Below, in pieces: positions 15,647-21,014 of a stretch of 21,014 bases of DNA. The stretch lies in NCBI GenBank assembly GCA_029561505.1, contig JAKQXK010000166.1, forward strand, positions 1 to 21,014. The letters run 5' to 3'. A model generated the notes under the pieces. It saw nothing but the letters and a program-made list of their open reading frames with translations, had not been told where the DNA came from and did no database searches. The translations under genes were made by a program, and so were the position numbers. This DNA comes from Spirochaetota bacterium. GTDB lineage: Bacteria; Spirochaetota; Leptospiria; Turneriellales; Turneriellaceae. Within the stretch, counting starts at the first letter, position 1. Each line of letters starts with the position of its first letter.

Positions 15647-16603
15647 TCATAACTCTATTTCTAATCCCTCGTACGCGGCCATGATCTGCAGCGGATGGTT
15701 CGGTGCCATCATGCTTTTGTATTTAATCGCCTGTAGAAGTACGTTGTCCATTTTTTGGTCGTCATATGACGGGTCGTGGTGGTAGAGCACGAGTTTCTTG
15801 ACTTCACTCTTTATTGCAATATCTGTCGCAATCGCCGCCGACGAATGGCCCCAGTCAATTTTCTGCAGACTTTCTTCAAAGGTATATTGTGTATCGAACA
15901 CCAGAACATCTGCGCCGAAGAAATAATCGATATAGGGGCCGATATCTTCGAGTGTTTCGAGATTAAATTCGGCGTCAGAACAGAAGATAAAAGTTTTGCC
16001 ATTCGGTTGTTTGAACTTGTAAGAGTAACATCCCCCCGGGTGTCGCACCGACTTCGCCGTGACGTTCAGGCCATAGACATCGACGCTGCCCGTCTCTTCG
16101 AAATGCTGAAATGTCTTCTGCGCGTTCAGTTCGTCAAAAGTCAGGGGAAAGTGCGTCGTCACCATTTGGTAGCGCAGCCGTGTTTCGATATCGGGAAAGC
16201 ACGAATAGAAATTCAGTTTATTACCGGGAATAAAAATTGGCACAAAAAACATGAGGCCCTGAATATGATCCCAGTGAGAGTGCGTGAAGAAAAATGCCAT
16301 GTCGTCTTTGCCCGTCATCTTGCCGCGCGACATCAGCGCGTTGCCCAGCGCTCTGAGACCTGTGCCGGCGTCGATGACGACGGTTTTGTTTTCGCTCGTC
16401 TGAATCTCGATGCACGTCGTGTTGCCGCCATAAGTGCCTCGTATTGAAAATGGCAGGTTGCCGATAAAGTTCTCGATGGCTTCGCGCGAGAGCAGGTCTG
16501 CCGGGCTCGCAAGTTCGAGCACTTTGCGAATTTTGTCTTCGACCTGACGGGCGGTGATGGCGGTTGCGAGCGAGCCGCGCACACCCCAAAAGCGAATGAA
16601 CAT
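15647..16603 (-). CDS. MBL-fold metallohydrolase (PhnP/Lactamase_B_2-like)
   Basis: 318 residues from the ATG at 16603. It opens MFIRFWGVRGS, the standard beginning of a widespread MBL-fold subgroup, and the YGGNTTC segment that normally follows within about ten residues is pushed back to 58-64 by a 45-residue helical insertion (AITARQVEDKIRKVLELASP and following). Metal-binding residues are visible: HSHWDH (108-113), His188 (VRHPGG), Asp210 (FCSDAEF), His253 (WGHSS) and His275/276. It should therefore be an active two-metal hydrolase, probably a phosphodiesterase, with unknown substrate. A longer start at 16618 adds MKSGA, but the family alignment favours 16603, preceded by GGGAG at short spacing. 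It is the first gene of the six-gene minus-strand operon and faces marC across a 93-bp divergent gap with a perfect hairpin. Confidence 0.88.
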   Translation of the reverse strand: MFIRFWGVRGSLATAITARQVEDKIRKVLELASPADLLSREAIENFIGNLPFSIRGTYGGNTTCIEIQTSENKTVVIDAGTGLRALGNALMSRGKMTGKDDMAFFFTHSHWDHIQGLMFFVPIFIPGNKLNFYSCFPDIETRLRYQMVTTHFPLTFDELNAQKTFQHFEETGSVDVYGLNVTAKSVRHPGGCYSYKFKQPNGKTFIFCSDAEFNLETLEDIGPYIDYFFGADVLVFDTQYTFEESLQKIDWGHSSAAIATDIAIKSEVKKLVLYHHDPSYDDQKMDNVLLQAIKYKSMMAPNHPLQIMAAYEGLEIEL

Positions 16604-16646
16604 GGCTCCCGATTTCATAGGGCGAACGCGTCAGCAATGATTTTTA

Positions 16647-16689
16647 GTTTCCCTAAAACAGTGTGCGTAGCACACTGTTTTAGGGAAAC
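16647..16689. promoter_or_regulatory. Perfect 20-bp inverted repeat in divergent intergenic region
   Basis: GTTTCCCTAAAACAGTGTGC (16647-16666), loop GTA, and its exact reverse complement (16670-16689). It lies between the divergent MBL-fold and MarC-family genes. The right arm contains AGGG (16682-16685), the only Shine-Dalgarno-like bases before the MarC ATG at 16697, so a folded transcript would hide them. No T-run follows in either direction, so it does not look like an intrinsic terminator. It could be an RNA switch-like hairpin, an operator for a dimeric or multimeric repressor, or a small mobile repeat. The function is inference; the symmetry is seen directly. Confidence 0.7.
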
Positions 16690-16696
16690 GGCAGAC

Positions 16697-17284
16697 ATGG
16701 AAGATTTTTTACGCGCGATTATCGTGACGTTTATCCCCATTTTTGTCGCGACTGACGCGGTCGGCATTCTGCCCATTTTCGTCGGCATGACGCGTAAGCG
16801 CAAGGCTGCTGAGCGCCGCCGCATCGTCGCGCTTTCGATGGTAACTGCTTTTGCGCTGACGGCAATCTTCACCGTCATGGGTAAGGCAATTTTTCGCTTC
16901 ATGGGCATCACGGTGTTTGACTTCATGGTAGCGGGGGGAGTTATACTCTTCATTCTGGCAATTCTCGACGTCATGGGTGCGCGCCATAATCACGACGATG
17001 ACAGTGGCGCTATGGGCGTTGTGCCGCTGGGTACCCCCATGGTGGCCGGGCCGGCGTTGATTACTACCTGCGTGCTTATGGCGAATGAATATGGTTTTGC
17101 CGTGACGCTCATCTCGCTTGCGGTCAATATCACTATCGCTGGCTTGTTATTCTTGCAGGCCCCGCTTCTGACTAAGATTCTGGGTGACGAAGGTTCGGCC
17201 GCACTTTCAAAAATCACAAGTCTTTTGCTCGCTTCTATCGCCGTAATGATGGTGCGCCGCGGCGTGCTTTCGATGGTGAATTGA
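16697..17284 (+). CDS. MarC-family (UPF0056) integral membrane protein
   Basis: A 195-residue polytopic protein with six hydrophobic segments: AIIVTFIPIFVATDAVGILP, ALSMVTAFALTAIFTVMG, FDFMVAGGVILFILAILDVM, GTPMVAGPALITTCVLMAN, AVTLISLAVNITIAGLLFL and ITSLLLASIAVMMV. The paired DAVG-x-x-P and PLGTPMVAGPA motifs are diagnostic for MarC proteins. Members were once linked to multiple antibiotic resistance, but that role was not upheld; they may be small-molecule exporters, with unknown substrate. A histidine/aspartate-rich cytoplasmic loop (ARHNHDDDSGAM) lies between helices three and four. The ATG at 16697 was chosen because the family N-terminus is M-x-x-F-x-x-A-x-x-x-x-F-x-P-I-F; the longer frame from 16637 only translates the hairpin. 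Followed after 29 bp by a sugar dehydrogenase gene. Confidence 0.92.
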   Translation: MEDFLRAIIVTFIPIFVATDAVGILPIFVGMTRKRKAAERRRIVALSMVTAFALTAIFTVMGKAIFRFMGITVFDFMVAGGVILFILAILDVMGARHNHDDDSGAMGVVPLGTPMVAGPALITTCVLMANEYGFAVTLISLAVNITIAGLLFLQAPLLTKILGDEGSAALSKITSLLLASIAVMMVRRGVLSMVN

Positions 17285-17313
17285 TTCAGGCAAATATCGA
17301 ACGGAGCATTACC

Positions 17314-18573
17314 ATGAAAAAGAAATGGAAAATTGTTATCGCGGTCTTTGTTCTTGCCGGCGCCGCTGTGCTGTTCTTCACCGAAGAGATAAAAGGCAAG
17401 ATCATTCATATACTTGGCGCGGCAGAAAACTACAAAGTCGAAGGCGACCCCAATGCGATGCAGCCACGCTTTAACGACGCCGACGTGCAGCGCGAGAAAA
17501 TTCATGTTTACCTCGCCCAGATTGCCTCAGGTTTCACACAGCCGGTAGACATTCAGTTCTCGCCCGTAGAAAAAGAAGTCGCGCTCATTGCCGAAAAAAC
17601 CGGTGCGCTCAAATGGGTTAACTTCAAGACCAAAGCAACGGGCACTCTCGCTAAAATTGACGTGCTCGTGAGCGCAGAAGAGGGGCTGCTCGGCGTTGCC
17701 TTTCACCCGGCATACGCATCGAATGGCAAGATCTACCTCAATTACGTCGCGAAAGAAAATGGCAATGACGTGAGCCGTGTTTCTGAGTGGGTTGTTTCAA
17801 AGCCCGCTGAGCTTTCAGGCGCGACGCTCGCGAGCGAGCGTATTCTCATGCGCGTGGCGCAGCCTTATGCAAACCACAATGCGGGCCAGCTTGCATTCGG
17901 CCCCGATGGGATGCTCTACATCGGTTGGGGTGACGGTGGTTTCAAAGACGACCCGAAGGGTAACGGACAGAACCCACTCACGCTGCTGGGCAGCATGCTC
18001 AGAATTTCTGTCGAGCCAGATGCAAACGGAAAGCCTTACTCGATACCGAAAGACAATCCTCATGTTGGTGATGCGCGTTATGCTCCCGAGACCTGGGCGA
18101 TAGGATTTCGCAACCCTTGGCGTTACAGCTTCGACCCCAAAGGGCGGCTCATCGTTGCCGACGTCGGGCAAGACAGGTATGAAGAGATCGACATCGTCGA
18201 GAAAGGCGGCAACTACGGCTGGAAACACCGCGAAGGTTTTCACTGTTTTGAACCCAAAGAAAATTGCGCGACGGCAAATTTATTGAACCCCGTTTATGAA
18301 TACGGTCGCAAAGAAGGCCAGTCTCTCACCGGCGGGTACGTTTACACTTCAACAGAAATTTCGGCACTGAAGAATAAATATGTCTTCTCTGATTTTATCA
18401 GCGGCCGCATCTGGGCGATCGATTTGCCCGACAATGCGCAGGGCAAAGTGCAGAAGGTTTACACGCTGGGGCAGTGGCCGGTGCTGATTTCGAGCTTTGG
18501 GCGCGACGCAGCGGGTAATGTCTATGCGGCCGATTTCGGCAGCGGCAAGATTTTTCGGTTGGCGGTGAGGTAA
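17314..18573 (+). CDS. PQQ-dependent aldose sugar dehydrogenase-like protein (GSDH family)
   Basis: 419 residues. An N-terminal basic/hydrophobic segment (MKKKWKIVIAVFVLAGAAVLFF) is a signal peptide or signal anchor, without a lipobox. The six-bladed propeller of the soluble glucose/sorbosone dehydrogenase family follows. GFTQPVDIQFSP begins blade one. EEGLLGVAFHP, NHNAGQLAFGPDGMLYIGWG, WAIGFRNPWRYSFDP, DVGQDRYEEIDIVEKGGNYG and GGYVYTST are all recognisable, and the His of NHNAG is the expected catalytic base. Known members oxidise aldoses in the periplasm with PQQ and pass electrons to a carrier. A pair of cysteines (HCFEPKENC) may form a disulphide. Whether this species makes or imports PQQ cannot be seen here. 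The ATG at 17314 follows ACGGAG (17301-17306) at seven bases. A TTG at 17281, overlapping the marC stop, is a less likely start. Confidence 0.9.
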   Translation: MKKKWKIVIAVFVLAGAAVLFFTEEIKGKIIHILGAAENYKVEGDPNAMQPRFNDADVQREKIHVYLAQIASGFTQPVDIQFSPVEKEVALIAEKTGALKWVNFKTKATGTLAKIDVLVSAEEGLLGVAFHPAYASNGKIYLNYVAKENGNDVSRVSEWVVSKPAELSGATLASERILMRVAQPYANHNAGQLAFGPDGMLYIGWGDGGFKDDPKGNGQNPLTLLGSMLRISVEPDANGKPYSIPKDNPHVGDARYAPETWAIGFRNPWRYSFDPKGRLIVADVGQDRYEEIDIVEKGGNYGWKHREGFHCFEPKENCATANLLNPVYEYGRKEGQSLTGGYVYTSTEISALKNKYVFSDFISGRIWAIDLPDNAQGKVQKVYTLGQWPVLISSFGRDAAGNVYAADFGSGKIFRLAVR

Positions 18574-18619
18574 CTGTCTATTGTAGCGGCAGGGGAGGCA
18601 TGGCGAAATAGGTTTTCAT

Positions 18620-19171
18620 TCACAGGCCGCGTGACAGCTCTGCGCGCGCTTCACGGTCATGATATTCTTCGAGCACATACAACGCATTCGATAGCATCAG
18701 AATATTTTCGGCCGTGCAGCCCTTTATTTTCGCCTTGTAGATAAGCTTGGCCAGAAAAATCAGGTAGTTGTCTTTCGCTGGTTGGGGCAAAATTAGTCTC
18801 GCACCGAAAATCTGTTTCTTTACAGTATCTGATTCAGGGTTACTGCGAACGAGATCGCAAATGATTTGAAAACCTGTCATAACACCGAGTAATTCGCTGG
18901 CTAAGCGCGCAGCAAAACTTGCGTTTGGCCCCGATTGGAATGGCGTCGCCTTAGCGATGGCAAACATCATTGCTGCGGCTATTTTATGTCGGTCAATATG
19001 GTTAAACCCATTTTGCATTTCGGCATGAATCATGGTTCGCAGAACCTCGTATTCCCGATGGATACGTTGCTGTGAATTCAATTCAAATTTGAGACCGGTA
19101 ATCTCTTCGACTATCTTGGAATGAGGACGAATTCCGGAATTCCAGAGTTTCAGGTACTCCGTATCGTCCAC
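18620..19171 (-). CDS. Uncharacterised 183-aa protein next to a Type ISP R-M gene
   Basis: A soluble, mostly helical protein starting at GTG (19171), four bases after the stop of the 55-aa gene, with no independent Shine-Dalgarno, so it is probably coupled to it. The beginning MDDTEYLKLWNSGIRP and the central HAEMQNGFNHIDRHKIAAAM are the most distinctive parts. The latter puts His, Asp, Arg, His and Lys in a short stretch that could be a catalytic or metal site (speculative). The rest (ASFAARLASELLGVMTGFQI, DNYLIFLAKLIYKAKIKG, NALYVLEEYHDREARAELSR) is helical and lacks a signal peptide or membrane segments. I do not recognise a family. Base composition looks lower in G+C than the rest of the window, as in the first part of the R-M gene. 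Its place at the end of the R-M transcript suggests an accessory or defence role, unproven. Confidence 0.65.
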   Translation of the reverse strand: MDDTEYLKLWNSGIRPHSKIVEEITGLKFELNSQQRIHREYEVLRTMIHAEMQNGFNHIDRHKIAAAMMFAIAKATPFQSGPNASFAARLASELLGVMTGFQIICDLVRSNPESDTVKKQIFGARLILPQPAKDNYLIFLAKLIYKAKIKGCTAENILMLSNALYVLEEYHDREARAELSRGL

Positions 19172-19175
19172 AGGT

Positions 19176-19343
19176 TTACTTGGTTTTTAGTAATGTTTCA
19201 CGATAGAAATCAGCCAGCGAGGCGGTGAACTCAACTTTCTTCACGCTGATTTCGTCGTTGTCTTCGAGGAGCATCTCTTGAAACTTTTCGTCAGAGATGG
19301 GGGCGAAGTATTTGTCCGAAATCTCTCCGTAAGCAGTTTTCAT
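19176..19343 (-). CDS. Small acidic 55-aa protein
   Basis: The start was chosen at ATG 19343, because AGGAG (19353-19349) with a five-base spacer precedes it; a frame beginning at 19433 would lack a RBS and reads through a probable terminator hairpin. The 55 residues begin MKTAYGEISDKYFAPISDEK and continue FQEMLLEDNDEISVKKVEF, giving a markedly acidic protein, and end in LADFYRETLLKTK. No family is recognised. A small acidic protein made from a strong RBS directly before a larger unknown protein (four-base gap) is the arrangement seen in many toxin-antitoxin and immunity pairs, so it could be an antitoxin-like partner of the 183-aa product. It could equally be a small R-M controller or inhibitor. 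These are hypotheses from layout only. Confidence 0.65.
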   Translation of the reverse strand: MKTAYGEISDKYFAPISDEKFQEMLLEDNDEISVKKVEFTASLADFYRETLLKTK

Positions 19344-19348
19344 TCTCT

Positions 19349-19353
19349 CTCCT
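19349..19353 (-). promoter_or_regulatory. Shine-Dalgarno deciding the start of the 55-aa gene
   Basis: AGGAG on the minus strand, five bases before the ATG at 19343. It is one of the best RBS matches in the window and marks the true start inside a longer open frame. Confidence 0.7.
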
Positions 19354-19412
19354 AAACGCAGCCAATATCGGAAATCGAAACAGGCTGTAATTCGTTTATC
19401 GGCCAAAATCAG

Positions 19413-19429
19413 CCCGGGCCGCACCCGGG
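19413..19429 (-). terminator. Weak candidate terminator after the Type ISP gene
   Basis: Eleven bases past the Type ISP stop, CCCGGG (19429-19424), a five-base loop TGCGG and CCCGGG (19418-19413) can form a short GC-rich stem. It is followed by CTGATTTTGG, with only four consecutive Ts. It may slow or partly end transcription before the 55-aa gene. Confidence 0.35.
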
Positions 19430-19439
19430 TCAAGGTTTT

Positions 19440-21014
19440 TCAGAATTTCTTCACCTTCTCAATCTCACCCATGACGCGCGCTGTTTCCGTCAACGCGACA
19501 ATGATCTTCTGATAGTGCATGACATCGTCGGTGGTCAATGTTCGCCCTTTACGGTCTTTGAGCCACTTCTGCGCGGGCTGGTAGCCGCCGATATAGAACG
19601 ACCAGGCGACTTCAGGCACGTTGTCGAAGAACTGGTCTTTGTTGATAAAGACTTTGCCGAGACCTTTCGCCGTTGGTTCGAAGCTGATCTTCTCTACTTC
19701 GTTCGAGCCGCTGACGCTGAACTTTGTGATGGGCTTCGTCAGCTTCGGCGATTCCATGAGATGCAGTGCCCGCAATTCGCCACCGAGTTCAGCGAAGGCC
19801 CAGAATTCTTTGGCGCTGGTGGGGTATGGCACGCGTGGGAAGTCGATTTTCAGGAACTCTTTGTATTTCTCGCGGTAGTTGGGTGAGTGGAGAACGCCGT
19901 AGATGTAGTCGAGCAGATCGATTGGGGCGAAGGTTTTGGTGGGGCGTTTGCGGCGGTCGCTGAGCGCAGCCGAAGCGCCGTCGTCTTCGAATTTGAGGGC
20001 GATCTTTCCTGCGATGGCGGCAACGATTTCGGGGTTGAGGTTGGGGACCTCACCCCCCGGCCCCCTCTCCATTACATGGAGAGGGGGAGAAAGAGTATCT
20101 TTCCCTTTCGAACCCCGCGCTTTCGCTCCCCTCTCCACATTGTGGAGAGGGGTTGGGGGTGAGGCGCCAAACATGTCGGTGGGTTTGGATTCGGAGTAGA
20201 GGTAGAGGGGAGCTAATGAGTTAACCTCTTTGATGCTTAGTGAGTGAAGCTGCACGATATTATTGAACAAGAAAGCATCTGCAAACTGGCGGTCGCCTTC
20301 GATAGTGCGAGTTAAGGTCAATGCAATGTTATTACGATTAAGCAAATGCTGCATGATTTTTCGCTGTGGACTTGCATAGAGGCCGCGAGAATTTCCCGTA
20401 TAGAAAGTCATTCTGTTGTCAAATGGCCTGTATGCGCAAGTTGTCGGTCTTACGATCTGTATGTTAGCTATTGCATCTTTTTTAGCTGTTGGTACTGTCC
20501 AGTCGCGGGCATCTTTGTCGCCCAATGAAAACTTATTACGTATTTCAGCCTCAGTTTCAGTCACGATGAAATTGATATTTTGCATCAACTCTTTTTCTGT
20601 AAATCCGACGTTAATCGAATCTCGCGCTGTAACAAACCCTATTGTCATTTCGGGAAATAACAGCTGAAGATTAATACCCGCATCGTATTCAGTACGGCCT
20701 TCAATACTTATCCCAGAAAAAAAGAAAAAAGGCGCGTCGGGTTTAATCCGCTCAAATTTTGTCGAACCAAGAGCACGTTTTATGAGAATTGAATTTTTCT
20801 TTTCTCGTTCACCCCACAAATCAAGACGGTGAACATTACCAAGAACATCTTTTTTCTTTTTACCAGTTTTAACCAACAAGATTATCGCCACCCCCTGCTG
20901 AATATCGAAAACGTTCTCGTCGTTTGACCCATCAGGGGTTCTCTCTTTCTTCTTAGAGTTGCCATGCAAATCTAGCACATAAATCTTGTCAAAGGTCTTC
21001 AATAAATGCCAGCG
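19440..21014 (-). CDS. Type ISP restriction-modification enzyme, C-terminal part (cut by right edge)
   Basis: The frame is open to the window edge (Arg-Trp-His-Leu precede the TTG at 21002), so about 524 C-terminal residues of a much larger protein are visible. KTFDKIYVLDLHGNSKKKE, PDGSNDENVFDIQQGVAI and FFFFSGI are the segment that follows the NPPY methylase motif in single-chain Type ISP/IIG enzymes. RPFDNRMTFYTGNSRGLY begins the DNA-recognition half, and the end (FAPIDLLDYIYGVLHSPNYR, FLKIDFPRVPYP, KGRTLTTDDVMHYQKIIVAL) matches the Type ISP C-terminal domain. Such enzymes combine nuclease, helicase-like ATPase, adenine methylase and target recognition and restrict foreign DNA. Oddities: a 39-codon palindromic insertion (20048-20164), a second repeat-like stretch (19955-19977), and a change from AT-rich (upstream half) to GC-rich (downstream half). 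The reading frame is intact throughout the visible part. Confidence 0.9.
   Translation of the reverse strand, partial: RWHLLKTFDKIYVLDLHGNSKKKERTPDGSNDENVFDIQQGVAIILLVKTGKKKKDVLGNVHRLDLWGEREKKNSILIKRALGSTKFERIKPDAPFFFFSGISIEGRTEYDAGINLQLLFPEMTIGFVTARDSINVGFTEKELMQNINFIVTETEAEIRNKFSLGDKDARDWTVPTAKKDAIANIQIVRPTTCAYRPFDNRMTFYTGNSRGLYASPQRKIMQHLLNRNNIALTLTRTIEGDRQFADAFLFNNIVQLHSLSIKEVNSLAPLYLYSESKPTDMFGASPPTPLHNVERGAKARGSKGKDTLSPPLHVMERGPGGEVPNLNPEIVAAIAGKIALKFEDDGASAALSDRRKRPTKTFAPIDLLDYIYGVLHSPNYREKYKEFLKIDFPRVPYPTSAKEFWAFAELGGELRALHLMESPKLTKPITKFSVSGSNEVEKISFEPTAKGLGKVFINKDQFFDNVPEVAWSFYIGGYQPAQKWLKDRKGRTLTTDDVMHYQKIIVALTETARVMGEIEKVKKF
19955..19977 (-). repeat. CTTCGGC-type repeat core, family B, inside the Type ISP coding frame
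   Basis: The minus strand reads CGCTTCGGCTGCGCTCAGCG followed by ACC, close to the CTTCGAC-xx-GCTCA core of the repeat at 8262-8275 and its remnant at 1536-1555. It encodes GASAALSDRR between KFEDD and the conserved FAPIDLLDY, a place where I would expect a shorter loop. The resemblance is short, so the call is tentative. Confidence 0.4.
20048..20164 (-). repeat. 117-bp palindromic element, family A, copy 3, inserted in frame in a gene
   Basis: The ends are perfect 10-base inverted repeats, CCTCACCCCC (20048-20057) and GGGGGTGAGG (20155-20164). Inside are two hairpins: CCCCCTCTCCAT/ATGGAGAGGGGG with loop TAC (20061-20087), and CCCCTCTCCACA/TGTGGAGAGGGG around one T (20128-20152). The length of 117 bp is exactly 39 codons, without a stop in the gene's frame. 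It encodes roughly ASPPTPLHNVERGAK..., then ...LSPPLHVMERGPGGE, so the two hairpins give two similar peptides (SPP-x-LH-x-V/M-ERG). It lies between YLYSESKPTDMF and PNLNPEIVAAIAG. Confidence 0.85.

Noticed and set aside
15776..16447. 223-codon plus-strand frame antisense to the MBL-fold gene
   Set aside because: The minus strand carries the conserved HSHWDH metal motif and family start; the plus-strand frame has no features.
16647..16689. Intrinsic terminator at the long hairpin
   Set aside because: No T-run follows on either strand, and the genes on both sides start here rather than end.
17281..17313. TTG start overlapping the marC stop for the sugar dehydrogenase
   Set aside because: It would add eleven hydrophilic residues before the signal peptide, and the ATG at 17314 has a better RBS (ACGGAG) at proper spacing.
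20048..20164. CRISPR-like or phage-attachment explanation for the repeats in the Type ISP gene
   Set aside because: Only two hairpin units, palindromic rather than direct repeats, no regular spacers, and no cas or integrase genes in the window.

Overview
The window is ordinary, densely packed bacterial chromosome with a probable accessory segment at its right end. Most of it is GC-rich by eye: hand counts give 40 of 60 bases G/C at 5461-5520. The gene content and style (short spacers, 4-base start/stop overlaps, GTG and TTG starts, a predicted lipoprotein, large envelope proteins) suggest a diderm bacterium. My best guess is a leptospiral spirochaete of the Turneriella kind. No marker gene here proves that, so treat the taxon as inference.

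Layout. 1-764: the C-terminal part of a GT4 glycosyltransferase, cut by the left edge. 854-935: a palindromic repeat. 978-1480: a two-gene type II toxin-antitoxin module. 1570-3353 (minus): a small lipoprotein, then a pirin/GNAT gene pair. 3452-7093 (plus): an overlapping cluster of NfeD-like protein, two tandem SPFH/band-7 proteins and a glutamate dehydrogenase. 7223-8239: mreB, closed by a structured repeat. 8349-16603 (minus): a run of six genes, nearly all overlapping, read in the order MBL-fold hydrolase, 835-aa propeller/Ig envelope protein, 577-aa exported partner, folC, periplasmic HEAT-repeat protein, DUF4416-like protein. 16647-16689: a perfect 20-bp hairpin between divergent genes. 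16697-18573: MarC-family membrane protein and a PQQ-type sugar dehydrogenase. 18620-21014 (minus): the C-terminal part of a Type ISP restriction-modification enzyme, followed by an unknown 55-aa/183-aa gene pair.

How the genes work together. NfeD and SPFH proteins are known partners in membrane microdomains, and here two diverged SPFH copies form a pair, probably a hetero-oligomer. The 835-aa and 577-aa proteins share an Ig-like module and look like an envelope pair. folC, the HEAT protein and the DUF4416 protein are locked to them by start/stop overlaps.

The most unusual observation concerns two dispersed palindromic repeat families. Both appear between genes and also inside the reading frame of the Type ISP enzyme. 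There, a 117-bp element with 10-bp terminal inverted repeats adds exactly 39 sense codons, and a second repeat core lies about 70 bp further along the same gene. Another copy of the first family supplies the ribosome-binding site of the 835-aa protein. The base composition of the Type ISP gene also changes from about 60% to 33-38% G/C across the 117-bp insertion. No tRNA, rRNA, CRISPR array, transposase or integrase was seen, and no gene-free stretch exceeds about 215 bases.
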